Positions 1 to 6,359 are shown, counted from the stretch's first letter. The stretch: DNA of 8,560 nucleotides from Bacillota bacterium (GCA_021821225.1 JAKACR010000107.1:1-8560), one strand, 5' to 3'. Notes: generated from the sequence alone by a model not told the origin. Translations and numbers: made by a program.

Positions 1-540
1 TGGCGAAACCCCGCGCGCGGCGCCAGCTCCGCGCGGCCGCGCGTGGCGCGCACGATGCCCAACACGTCGTGCGCCGTGCTCGAATCGGCGACGGGGTACG
101 CAATGGGGGAAAACTGCACACTGCAGGATGCCGAGATGGTGCATGAAATGTTTGGCGCCGTCGGCACCGCGTACGCCCTTGACGAAGAACAGATGAACGC
201 CGTGACCGGTCTTTCGGGCAGCGGTCCCGCCTACGTCTACTATCTGGTGGAGAGCCTCATCAAGGCCGGCGTGGCCGTGGGACTTGATGAGGACACAGCA
301 GCCGCCCTTGTCGTGCAGACCCTGGTCGGCGCGGCGGCCATGCTGCGCTTTTCCGCACAGCCGCCCGCGGTGTTGCGAGAACGCGTGACATCGCCCGGCG
401 GCACGACCATGGCCGGCATCGCCGCGTTGCAGGAACTGGGTTTCGCCGACGCGCTGCGCGAAGCCGTGACGCGCGCGACAGCGCGCGCCGGGAAGATGGG
501 CGAACAATTGTCACAGGCGCAAAACACGCAGAACAAGTAG
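1..540 (+). CDS. proC: Pyrroline-5-carboxylate reductase, C-terminal part (5' end outside window)
   Basis: Catalyses the NAD(P)H-dependent last step of proline synthesis (pyrroline-5-carboxylate to L-proline) in the cytoplasm. The frame is open from base 1, so the gene enters from the left; the GTG at 43 is internal, because it lies just before the conserved RTMPNT segment in the middle of the family. Visible landmarks are MPNT (bases 55-66), the dimerisation-domain stretch TGLSGSGPAYVYYLVES, and the P5CR signature TSPGGTTMAGI near 388-420. The end KMGEQL plus a short polar tail is normal. Oddities: MPNT is followed by Ser instead of the usual Pro, and the first codons shown are Ala/Arg/Pro-rich, encoded by an almost pure G+C stretch that includes a 12-bp palindrome at 31-42. 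The Rossmann domain cannot be seen. The family call is safe; whether it is the main ProC or a second paralogue cannot be told. Confidence 0.95.
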   Translation, partial: WRNPARGASSARPRVARTMPNTSCAVLESATGYAMGENCTLQDAEMVHEMFGAVGTAYALDEEQMNAVTGLSGSGPAYVYYLVESLIKAGVAVGLDEDTAAALVVQTLVGAAAMLRFSAQPPAVLRERVTSPGGTTMAGIAALQELGFADALREAVTRATARAGKMGEQLSQAQNTQNK

Positions 541-644
541 CTCCCGCCGACTGCCCCGTGCCCCCGCAACCGCTCGCCCGCCTTGGGGAGCAGTGATAAA
601 GTCCCCCTGTGCAGGCGATCTGCGGGGCTGCTGCCGACGGGGCG

Positions 645-1481
645 TTATTCCATCTCCTTTAACCATTCCCGCGCCAGTGCGGGCAATTCGGCAAGCGAGA
701 GGACGACCGCATCAGGGTACGCCGGGTGATCGGCGGTGAGCATCCCTTCTTGCGCGCGTTCCAGGTACCGGTGCTCCCGCGCGAACTGCGCGGCAAGCCA
801 CCCCGCGTCAAACAGCGCCCGCGGCCGCTCCTGCGGATCAAGCGGCGCACAAAAAGCGAAACCAGGCTCCGCTCCCTGGCTGCGGATCACCAGCACCGTG
901 CGGATGCCGGCAAGCCGCGCCGCGGCCACATCCTGCGTCAGCAGATCGCCCACGTGCGCCACCACCGGCAGCCGCAGTTCCGGCGCCGCAAACACGCGCG
1001 GATCCGGTTTCGCGCAGCCGATCGTGTCCGGGCCGAGCGTCGCCGCGAAATACCCGCCAAGTCCCATGAGATCAAGTGTCAGCCGCTGGTAGCACGCATA
1101 CCCGTTGCTCACGGCAAACAGGGAGAACCCGTCGTCAATCAGCGCCGCAAGCGCCGCGGGCGCGTCCGGATAGGGAGGAAACGCACGCAGAGCTTCGCAC
1201 AGCGGGCCGGCCATGACCTCACACAGCGAGACATCCCACCGAATCCCGCGCAGGGAGGCCACCTTGCGCACGATGTCGTCCCAGTCAAATCCCTCGCGTC
1301 GCCTGCCCTGCGCAAAACGCCGCAACTGTTCGGCGCGAAACAGGCTGCGCGCGCCGTCAATCCCCCGTTTCGCGAACGCCTCGTCCAGCCAGGAAAAGAC
1401 GAAACGGTCGAACGGTGAATCAATCAGCGTACCGTCAAGGTCAAACGTCACGGACCGTTCGGGTTTCCCGCGGTCAGTCAT
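645..1481 (-). CDS. HAD-superfamily hydrolase (phosphatase-like)
   Basis: A 278-residue cytoplasmic HAD hydrolase, probably a small-molecule phosphatase; the substrate is not evident. All four HAD motifs are present: motif I FDLDGTL with nucleophile D14 and acid D16, motif II VSNG with S125, motif III CAKPD with K158, and motif IV HVGDLLTQD with D179 and D184. The residues between motifs I and II (about 20-115) are mostly helical, as in the C1-cap (phosphoglycolate phosphatase-like) subfamily. It is somewhat longer than typical members (about 220 residues) because of a C-terminal extension after about residue 210. The ATG at 1481 overlaps the stop of the upstream hydrolase by 8 bases (ATGACTGA) and has no good SD of its own, which suggests translational coupling. 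No clear terminator is visible in the 104 bases between it and the convergent proC. Confidence 0.9.
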   Translation of the reverse strand: MTDRGKPERSVTFDLDGTLIDSPFDRFVFSWLDEAFAKRGIDGARSLFRAEQLRRFAQGRRREGFDWDDIVRKVASLRGIRWDVSLCEVMAGPLCEALRAFPPYPDAPAALAALIDDGFSLFAVSNGYACYQRLTLDLMGLGGYFAATLGPDTIGCAKPDPRVFAAPELRLPVVAHVGDLLTQDVAAARLAGIRTVLVIRSQGAEPGFAFCAPLDPQERPRALFDAGWLAAQFAREHRYLERAQEGMLTADHPAYPDAVVLSLAELPALAREWLKEME

Positions 1482-3135
1482 TCGGAACGATGGGGAGAAT
1501 CAGCGCGGACGGCCGGTTCGTGTCGTGGTAGACCGTCTGGCGGGCAATCCGCGTCACGCTCGTGGTCCCCAGTTCCTCACCAGTATTGGGATTGCGGTCA
1601 TACTTGGGGAAAGCGCTGGACGATATCTCCAGACGGACAGCATGCCCCTGCAAAAATGTATGTGATGTATACCAGCAATCAATTTCGTACGCGCAGACCT
1701 GTCCCGGCTCAACCAGTTCCTGCCGGTGCATGCCGTTTCTAAACCTCGCGCGCACCATCCCGTCCGCGATGCGCTGGGCAAAACCGTTTGGCCATACATC
1801 CACGAGCTTCGCCGTAAAATCCGTATCGCGGGCGTCCGTCGCCGCATACAGTTCCACCTTGATCTCCCCCGTGACTTCCAGCGGCTCGGTCAGCACCTCG
1901 GAGGTATAGACAAGCACGTCGTCCCGGCGTTCGATCGCGGCGTAATCATCCGGACCACCGATCTGCGTCGAGGTCAGCCCCGTGATGAACGGCACCGGAC
2001 GAAGCGGGTCATACACATAATGATCGGCCGGTTCGTCCTCCGGGCGGACCGCAGACAGCACGCCGTCGCCGTGCAGGCTGTTGGCCCGCCCCGCACTGTG
2101 CAGATAAAACTTGGCGCACGTCGCGCGGGCGGGCGGCCACTCGCGCTCCTCGCGCCAGACGTTGCGCCCCATGACAAAAATGCTCACGGGCGGTTCATGC
2201 ACAACACCGTTGTCCCGCCCCTTGAGAAAATAATCGAACCAGCGCAGTTCCGCCCCCCGCAGGTCGATCAGCGATTGCGGTCCGAAATCCACTTCGCCGA
2301 TGCGCTGGCGCGTGTTGACCGCGTGTTCCCACGGCCCCATGATCAGCTTCTGACTGCGCCGCGCACGCTCCGTCGGCGCATGCTTGACCATGCCGGAAAA
2401 ATTGCGCAGCGTGCCGACCTGCTCGTCGTCATACCAGCCGGAAATGTGCAAGACCGGCAGATCGATCTCTGAAAAGCGGCTCTGGTACGAAATCCGCTGC
2501 CAGAACTCATCAATCTGCGTGTGAAGAAATTCTTCCCGCCAGTGGCTCATCGGCCGTCCGGCCGCCTCGTCCATCGTCACGAGCGGCAGGTGCCAGTACA
2601 CCTTGTCCCAATCGACCGCATTCACGTTTTGCACCACACGGCCGCTGGTCAGGAACAGCCAGGCGAGGTGGTGCGGCGTGGGCACGCCGGTCGGCCACTC
2701 GACAAACGGATCGGACGGCGACACGAGGCATACCATCGCGGCCAGATGCGGCGGCTTGTGCAGCGCCGTGAGCCATTGGACGCGTGCCAAGTACGAACCG
2801 CCGAGTGTGCCGACCTTGCCCTGGCACCAAGGTTGTTTAGCAACCCACTCGATGACATCGTACCCGTCCTCCCCCTCTCCGAAATAGGGAGCAAACAAGC
2901 CGTCCGAATCCCCCCGCCCACGCACGTCGACCGCCACCACAGCGTATCCCCGTTCTGCAAAGTAGCGCGCCTGATCCGCCATCTCGCGCGTGTTCTTTCC
3001 ATAAGGCGTGCGGATGACGATGGCCGGCACGAGGTCATCATTTTTCGGCCGGTACAGATCGGCGGACAGTGTCACACCGTCGCGCAACGGGATGCGCACA
3101 TCCCACTGAATACGCACTTGCAACAATGGATCCAA
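1474..3135 (-). CDS. CocE/NonD-family (S15-type) alpha/beta hydrolase
   Basis: Belongs to the X-Pro dipeptidyl-peptidase/cocaine-esterase (S15) family: serine esterases, acylases or peptidases with an alpha/beta-hydrolase core and a C-terminal jelly-roll domain. Seen in the sequence, numbered from the TTG start (553 residues): IRTPYGK, VDVRGRGDSDG (oxyanion/core region), nucleophile elbow GGSYLA with S114, acid D236 in SGWYDD, His271 in GPWEH, then the C-terminal domain with DTDFTAKLVDVWP (from about 437) and FPKYDRNPNTGEE. There is no signal peptide, so it is probably cytoplasmic. The longest frame begins at ATG 3177, but that codon sits in a probable -10 box. TTG 3135 lies 9 bases after AAAAGGGGG and gives a normal N terminus (DVRIPLRDGVTLSADLY). 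Oddity: the elbow is G-x-S-Y-x-A where the family usually has a second Gly. It heads a two-gene unit with the HAD phosphatase. The substrate is unknown. Confidence 0.9.
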   Translation of the reverse strand: MDPLLQVRIQWDVRIPLRDGVTLSADLYRPKNDDLVPAIVIRTPYGKNTREMADQARYFAERGYAVVAVDVRGRGDSDGLFAPYFGEGEDGYDVIEWVAKQPWCQGKVGTLGGSYLARVQWLTALHKPPHLAAMVCLVSPSDPFVEWPTGVPTPHHLAWLFLTSGRVVQNVNAVDWDKVYWHLPLVTMDEAAGRPMSHWREEFLHTQIDEFWQRISYQSRFSEIDLPVLHISGWYDDEQVGTLRNFSGMVKHAPTERARRSQKLIMGPWEHAVNTRQRIGEVDFGPQSLIDLRGAELRWFDYFLKGRDNGVVHEPPVSIFVMGRNVWREEREWPPARATCAKFYLHSAGRANSLHGDGVLSAVRPEDEPADHYVYDPLRPVPFITGLTSTQIGGPDDYAAIERRDDVLVYTSEVLTEPLEVTGEIKVELYAATDARDTDFTAKLVDVWPNGFAQRIADGMVRARFRNGMHRQELVEPGQVCAYEIDCWYTSHTFLQGHAVRLEISSSAFPKYDRNPNTGEELGTTSVTRIARQTVYHDTNRPSALILPIVPND

Positions 3136-3144
3136 TGAAGCGAT

Positions 3145-3153
3145 CCCCCTTTT
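3145..3153 (-). promoter_or_regulatory. Ribosome binding site deciding the S15 hydrolase start
   Basis: The minus strand reads AAAAGGGGG, ending 9 bases before TTG 3135. It falls inside the longer frame that begins at 3177, which has no SD of its own, so it argues for the TTG start. Confidence 0.6.
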
Positions 3154-3166
3154 CCATCCATCGGAG

Positions 3167-3194
3167 TGTATAATCATTTGGAAAATGTCTTCAA
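3167..3194 (-). promoter_or_regulatory. Sigma-A-like promoter for the hydrolase/HAD pair
   Basis: The minus strand carries TTGAAG (3194-3189), a 16-base spacer and TATACA (3172-3167). Predicted transcription would begin near 3160, upstream of the AAAAGGGGG site and TTG 3135 but downstream of ATG 3177. The -10 overlaps the plus-strand TATAAT of the divergent gene. Seen by eye; not tested against a background model. Confidence 0.5.
3169..3174 (+). promoter_or_regulatory. -10 box TATAAT for the thioesterase gene
   Basis: A perfect TATAAT lies 52 bases before the thioesterase SD-backed ATG. A TG directly abuts it, though without the one-base gap of a classical extended -10. No good -35 match is seen 16-18 bases upstream. 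It coincides with the GTG/TAT/AAT codons that would begin the longer reading frame, which argues against that longer start. Confidence 0.5.
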
Positions 3195-3225
3195 GCTGCT
3201 AAAGCGATGGGGAGGAGGTTGCAAT

Positions 3226-3636
3226 ATGGCTGCGCACATCATGGAGTCCCGGCTGAACATCATCGTGCGCTCTACAGAGATCGACATCAACGGCCATGTC
3301 AACAACGCGAAGTATGTGGAGTACCTTGAGTGGGGACGAGAGGACTTCTATGAGAGCGTCCACCTTCCCTATGAAGCACTCTACGAGCTTGGCGCCGTCA
3401 CAGTCACCGTGCATCTCGACCTAAACTACCGCAAGGAGGCGAAGCAGAGTGACGAACTGGTCGTGATCACGCGACCGGCGTTCATCGGGCGGACGAGCTT
3501 CACGCTGGGCCAGACGATCGTCCGGCCTTGCGACGACTCACTGATCGCCGACGCGGACGTGACTCTCGTGACGATTCACCCGGTATCGCGCCTGAGCGTT
3601 CCCGTACCACAGGCATTGCGCCAGCATTTTGGATGA
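3226..3636 (+). CDS. Acyl-CoA thioesterase, hot-dog fold (4HBT/YbgC-FadM type)
   Basis: A 136-residue single hot-dog domain enzyme expected to hydrolyse acyl-CoA thioesters in the cytoplasm; substrate chain length is not predictable. The diagnostic N-terminal motif EIDINGHVNNAKYVEYLEW is present, with D20 as the usual catalytic acid of the 4HBT clan and the GHVNN-x-x-Y signature of the FadM/YbgC branch. The rest follows the alternating beta pattern of the family (VTVHLDLNYRKEAK, then FIGRTSFTLGQTI), and the length is normal. The start is ATG 3226 because GGGGAGGAGG (3209-3218) lies 7 bases before it. The frame extends to GTG 3166, but those extra 20 codons are unlike the family and run through the promoter. 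It is divergent from the S15 hydrolase and converges on the aldo/keto reductase with a 7-base gap. Confidence 0.92.
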   Translation: MAAHIMESRLNIIVRSTEIDINGHVNNAKYVEYLEWGREDFYESVHLPYEALYELGAVTVTVHLDLNYRKEAKQSDELVVITRPAFIGRTSFTLGQTIVRPCDDSLIADADVTLVTIHPVSRLSVPVPQALRQHFG

Positions 3637-3643
3637 GCGCCGC

Positions 3644-4474
3644 TCAAAAAGCGAAGTCGTCGGGGTCGGGACCGGTGCGCTGGTCCCTGTTTAACGCATC
3701 CACGCGGGACATCTCGTCCGCCGTGAGCACAAAATCGAAGATGCCCGCATTCTCGTGGATGCGAGCGGCCGTAACCGACTTGGGGATGATGATCACCTCA
3801 TGCTGCAGACTCCAGCGCAGGACGACCTGGGCAGGCGTCCTGCCGTGAGCGCTCGCGATGTCGAGTACGACCGGATTCTGCAGGGCGGCACCGCGCATCA
3901 GGGGCGCCCACGCTTCCAGCCGCACGCCGCGCCGGTGACAGTACTCGCGCAGCGGCGCCTGCGACAAAAACGGGTGACACTCGACCTGATTGACCGCGGG
4001 TACCACGCTGGAAATGTGTTCGATCTCCTGCAGGTGATGGATCTGGAAATTGCTCACCCCGATGGCGCGAATCAAACCGTCCTCATACAATTTTTCCAGC
4101 GCGCGCCACGTTTCGCGGTACTTCTCTTTGACCGGCCAGTGGATCAGGTACAGGTCGACGTAATCGACGCCAAGCCGTTCGCGGCTTTTGGCGAAGGCGT
4201 CCAATGTCGCATCGTATCCTTGATCGGAATTCCAGACTTTCGTCGTGAGAAAAATCTCGTCCCGCGCCACTCCGCTGTCGCGGACAGCGCGTCCGACACC
4301 CGCCTCGTTGCCGTACAGGGCGGCGGTGTCCACGCTGCGATACCCGAGCGAAAGGGCGAGGCGAACCGCCTGTTCAACCTCCGCGCCTTCCTGGGCCTTG
4401 TACACGCCGAGACCGAACCACGGCATCCTGACGCCATTGTTCAACTCTACCGTATCCGCGATATGGTGAACCAC
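3644..4474 (-). CDS. Aldo/keto reductase (YvgN / 2,5-diketogluconate reductase type)
   Basis: NADPH-dependent reductase of aldehydes and ketones (methylglyoxal-like carbonyls in close relatives), a cytoplasmic TIM barrel. From GTG 4474 it is 276 residues, the usual length for the Bacillus YvgN/YtbE branch. It begins VHHIADTVELNNGVRMPWFG as family members do. The catalytic tetrad is intact: D49 (SVDTA), Y54 (ALYGNE), K79 (TTKVW) and H112 (LIHWP). The cofactor-binding parts GVSNF, NQVECHPFL, IIPKSV and the C-terminal GPDPDDF are present. The frame stays open to 4678, but that 68-codon extension resembles no AKR and overlaps two promoter-like sequences and part of a terminator stem. GTG 4474 has AAGAAGGG about 10 bases upstream. 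It is transcribed alone, tail to tail with the thioesterase. The physiological substrate is unknown; general carbonyl detoxification is the likely role. Confidence 0.93.
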   Translation of the reverse strand: MVHHIADTVELNNGVRMPWFGLGVYKAQEGAEVEQAVRLALSLGYRSVDTAALYGNEAGVGRAVRDSGVARDEIFLTTKVWNSDQGYDATLDAFAKSRERLGVDYVDLYLIHWPVKEKYRETWRALEKLYEDGLIRAIGVSNFQIHHLQEIEHISSVVPAVNQVECHPFLSQAPLREYCHRRGVRLEAWAPLMRGAALQNPVVLDIASAHGRTPAQVVLRWSLQHEVIIIPKSVTAARIHENAGIFDFVLTADEMSRVDALNRDQRTGPDPDDFAF

Positions 4475-4567
4475 TGCATCACAGCCCTTCTTCGGATATC
4501 GCGCGGGTTGATTCGTCCGGCCTTGCATACGCGGGCACAGTCGTGCGCCACAGGCCTCCCGATACCC

Positions 4568-4596
4568 ATCATACACCTGCGCAAAGCGATTTTCAC
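4568..4596 (-). promoter_or_regulatory. Possible proximal promoter of the aldo/keto reductase
   Basis: The minus strand has GTGAAA (4596-4591), 17 bases, then TATGAT (4573-4568), giving a leader of roughly 87 bases to GTG 4474. It matches the sigma-A consensus at 4/6 and 5/6 positions by eye. Confidence 0.35.
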
Positions 4597-4634
4597 TTTG
4601 GTTGATCGAGGTTGTTTCACCTATTCCCGGGATC

Positions 4635-4663
4635 ATTTTACGACGCAGAATACAAGCCGACAA
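4635..4663 (-). promoter_or_regulatory. Possible distal promoter of the aldo/keto reductase
   Basis: The minus strand has TTGTCG (4663-4658), 17 bases, then TAAAAT (4640-4635), placed directly after the coat-operon terminator. This is the expected place for the reductase's own promoter. The leader would be about 154 bases. Confidence 0.4.
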
Positions 4664-4665
4664 TA

Positions 4666-4706
4666 GCGGCGCGGCCATCCTCCCGCCGGAAGGATGGCCG
4701 CGCCGC
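4666..4706 (-). terminator. Strong hairpin terminator of the coat operon
   Basis: A perfect 16-bp inverted repeat (4666-4681 pairs with 4691-4706) encloses a 9-base loop. It begins 13 bases past the CotF-like stop codon on the minus strand. The stem is very GC-rich. The following minus-strand sequence has only scattered T residues, so the U-tract is weak. It is the clearest terminator in the window and separates the coat operon from the aldo/keto reductase. Confidence 0.75.
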
Positions 4707-4719
4707 GCGCAATGCCCTG

Positions 4720-5379
4720 TTATTGCGTGATTTCTCCGCCATGCTGACGCATGCTGTAACGCCAGGCCTGAGAATCATATGCCTGCGTCTGAACGGGCTG
4801 CGCGTTTGTCTGCCAGGCCCCGCCCTGCTGCGCAGACCACTGTTGCTGTTGCAGCGGCTGCTGCGCCTGCGGCCGGTTCATTTCCGAAGCTTGCCAGCCT
4901 CCCGCCTGCCCGGCGGGGGATGACTGCCACTGGGAAACCGATTGATTCGGCTGTTGCCACTGTTGTGGCTGTCCCTGAGAAGTCCACTGTTGCTGCCACG
5001 CCTGGTTGCCCTGCATCCCGGCATGACCGAAGGCGCCGCTTTGCCCCGCAATCTGTATCAATTGCGCAATGGATTGGCGGTGCATCTGGACCGCCTTGTG
5101 GACATCCTGGCGGTTGGCCGTATCCGCCGCCGGATACCACCCCTGCCTGCTCATGATCTGATAGCAATCCGCCTGCTCCGCGAGTGTTTCATGAAGCAGG
5201 CGCTGCATGGTCTGGCGCACGTTCGGGCAGTTTGCCTCGGTCACCGCTGTCGTGTACTCCCGCGCGCCCTGTTTCAACAAGTCGAGAATCACCTTGAGCA
5301 TTTCCTGTTCCCGCATGGGAGCGGCCAAAACCATCTGGCCCTGCTGGCCGTGCATTTGCTGTGTTTGCATGTGGGTCAT
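4720..5379 (-). CDS. CotF-domain spore coat protein with Gln/Trp-rich tail
   Basis: A 219-residue probable spore coat component. Residues about 22-84 match the Coat-F domain pattern: a helix with EMLKVILDLLKQGAREY, then TEANCPNVRQTMQRLL, and the ending IMSRQGWYPA typical of the family. After a second helix (to about 112) comes a low-complexity tail: by hand count, 32 of the last 97 residues are Gln and 8 are Trp, in WQQQW, PQQWQQP, SQWQSS and QQQQWSAQQ type units. The frame is open up to GTG 5421. I prefer ATG 5379 because GAGAGG lies 6 bases upstream; ATG 5370 (nine bases further in) is also possible. The gene follows the 68-residue coat-like gene after about 45 bases and is presumably co-transcribed from the promoter near 5700. 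The tail may mediate self-association in the coat matrix; that is inference. Confidence 0.88.
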   Translation of the reverse strand: MTHMQTQQMHGQQGQMVLAAPMREQEMLKVILDLLKQGAREYTTAVTEANCPNVRQTMQRLLHETLAEQADCYQIMSRQGWYPAADTANRQDVHKAVQMHRQSIAQLIQIAGQSGAFGHAGMQGNQAWQQQWTSQGQPQQWQQPNQSVSQWQSSPAGQAGGWQASEMNRPQAQQPLQQQQWSAQQGGAWQTNAQPVQTQAYDSQAWRYSMRQHGGEITQ

Positions 5380-5424
5380 CCTCATCCTCTCGGTATGGTC
5401 GTGTGCCAGCCGCCAATCCACCGT

Positions 5425-5631
5425 TCAGTGCGCCACGGTCTCGTGCTGTTCGAGCAGATGTGTCAGTTCTGTGAACCGCCTCTGATGCTCTCCGATCACA
5501 TGGCGCAGGAACTGCTGGATATCGGTTTGCGCACTCTGCTGCGTCGCGCCTGCCGCCGTGCGCAGGAGCAGTTCTTCTGTCCCGAGCATGTCATTGATGT
5601 AGTTCAATTCCTTCGTCGTCAGTGGCTGCAT
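5425..5631 (-). CDS. Small helical coat-like (CotF/ferritin-like) protein
   Basis: A 68-residue, all-helical protein that precedes the CotF gene. It begins MQPLTTKELNYINDMLGTEE and continues with two amphipathic helices, including FLRHVIGEHQRRFTELTHLL. This pattern (LTxKEL-x-YIxDxLxxEEL, then a late EHxxxFxxL) is familiar from small spore-coat-associated proteins of Bacillota, where the four-helix, ferritin-like half-fold is shared with CotF. The start is ATG 5631, with GGGAGGA (5643-5637) correctly spaced; the frame extends six codons further without support. It is the first gene of the coat operon and probably expressed in the mother cell. The exact partner and function are unknown; the two operon products may associate. 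Confidence 0.8.
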   Translation of the reverse strand: MQPLTTKELNYINDMLGTEELLLRTAAGATQQSAQTDIQQFLRHVIGEHQRRFTELTHLLEQHETVAH

Positions 5632-5691
5632 GGAAATCCTCCCTGTCATTTGAAAAAATTTTCATCAGGCAGTATCATGCGCGAAAATCTC

Positions 5692-5719
5692 TATCCTATG
5701 CACCCGGCGAATTTGCTAT
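5692..5719 (-). promoter_or_regulatory. Candidate mother-cell (sigma-E/sigma-K) promoter of the coat operon
   Basis: The minus strand reads CATAGGATA (5700-5692), an exact fit to the sigma-K -10 pattern CATANNNTA and close to the sigma-E -10. An ATA (5719-5717), as in sigma-E -35 elements, lies 16 bases upstream. Its position, about 50 bases before the SD of the first coat gene, is right. The consensus is known from Bacillus subtilis; its use here is inference. Confidence 0.45.
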
Positions 5720-5722
5720 GAT
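5714..5722 (+). promoter_or_regulatory. Extended -10 promoter of the envelope operon
   Basis: TG-C-TATGAT is an extended -10 element, about 30 bases before the start of the small exported protein. No -35 match is seen 17 bases upstream. It overlaps the -35 region of the divergent coat promoter. Confidence 0.45.
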
Positions 5723-5752
5723 GTTGCGAGAGTGACTGGCGGAGGGGCGCAA

Positions 5753-6316
5753 ATGGCAAACATCACACGCAAGGTGGCGCAAAGCGCCGCACTCTTGTTC
5801 ATCAGCGCGGCGATGACGCTCACGTGTTTCGCGCTGCCCGCGCGCATCGAGTTCGCGCTGGCGCAAAGCGCCACTCCGGACCGGCTCGCGCGTGTGGAGG
5901 CGACCCTAATCCGGAAGCACATCCGGGAAACGCCGCGGACCACCATCCTCTATCTGAACGGCATCGACGGCGGCGACAACTACTACCGCGTGCGATACCT
6001 GCTCTATCCGCTGCAATTTGTGAATTATTGGTCGTGGAAACACCCGAACGCCGGCGGAGAGGTCTGGAATAAACCGCGCTTCGCGACGGAGACCGGATTG
6101 CGGGCCGTTCTGTTGCGTCATCGGGTGGACTATCTTGTAGCTTACCGTCAGCCTGCCATGTTGCGGCTGATCGGGCTGCACACCCAGGATTTCCTTCTCT
6201 TTCGCGTCAACCGGCACGCACTGCGCAAGAGCGGTTCCCTGAAGGCGGCGCTCCATCTGCTGTTGCGCCGGCGGCTGCCTTGGAAAAAAACCGTTTTGCA
6301 CGCGCGCAGCGCGTAA
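5753..6316 (+). CDS. Small exported or membrane-anchored protein, possible accessory domain of the adjacent GT-C protein
   Basis: A 187-residue protein I cannot assign to a named family. The N terminus has basic residues (TRK at 5-7) and then a hydrophobic run (about 8-37) ending ALA-QS, so a signal peptide cut near residue 37 or a single membrane anchor. The remainder contains a segment RTTILYLNGIDGG, then NYYRVRYLLYPLQFV (77-91), reminiscent of the extracytoplasmic tail domain of some bacterial GT-C glycosyltransferases, which often carries a (R)Y-x-LYP motif. A second short strand-like segment VDYLVAYR follows. The C terminus (about 152-187) is strongly basic. The start is ATG 5753, with GGAGG seven bases upstream; the seven extra codons to 5732 lack support. 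The next gene begins 43 bases on, so the two form an operon. The domain reading is inference from motif shape only. Confidence 0.75.
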   Translation: MANITRKVAQSAALLFISAAMTLTCFALPARIEFALAQSATPDRLARVEATLIRKHIRETPRTTILYLNGIDGGDNYYRVRYLLYPLQFVNYWSWKHPNAGGEVWNKPRFATETGLRAVLLRHRVDYLVAYRQPAMLRLIGLHTQDFLLFRVNRHALRKSGSLKAALHLLLRRRLPWKKTVLHARSA

Positions 6317-6343
6317 GCAGCGCATAATGTGTGTGCCCGAAAA

Positions 6344-6351
6344 GGGGGGAG
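6344..6351 (+). promoter_or_regulatory. Ribosome binding site deciding the GT-C start
   Basis: GGGGGGAG lies 8 bases before TTG 6360. ATG 6327, eleven codons earlier in the same frame, has no SD and would place this purine run inside the coding region. The TTG is therefore preferred. Confidence 0.6.
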
Positions 6352-6359
6352 TCGCCACT

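Noticed and set aside
31..42. 12-bp palindrome GCGCGGCCGCGC in proC
   Set aside because: It lies in coding sequence of extreme G+C content, where short palindromes arise easily; no partner site or motif context.
541..644. Terminator between proC and the HAD gene
   Set aside because: Short G/C runs can be paired in several ways, but no stem of useful length with a T-tract was found on either strand.
726..1418. Long open frame on the plus strand opposite the HAD gene
   Set aside because: Arg/His/Gln-rich product with no family resemblance; it mirrors a clear HAD gene with all motifs. Such antisense frames are expected at this GC content.
3635..3650. Small hairpin (GAGC/GCTC) followed by AAAAA between the convergent thioesterase and reductase
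   Set aside because: Only a 4-bp stem overlapping both stop codons; the A-run gives no U-tract in the plus direction, and in the minus direction the T-run precedes the stem instead of following it.
3755..4666. 303-codon plus-strand frame opposite the aldo/keto reductase
   Set aside because: The reductase on the other strand has an intact catalytic tetrad and family length; the plus frame has no SD-backed start or recognisable domain.
4942..5721. 259-codon plus-strand frame opposite the coat operon
   Set aside because: Its Leu-rich start is the complement of the Gln-rich tail codons; the minus-strand proteins match known coat families and have SDs.
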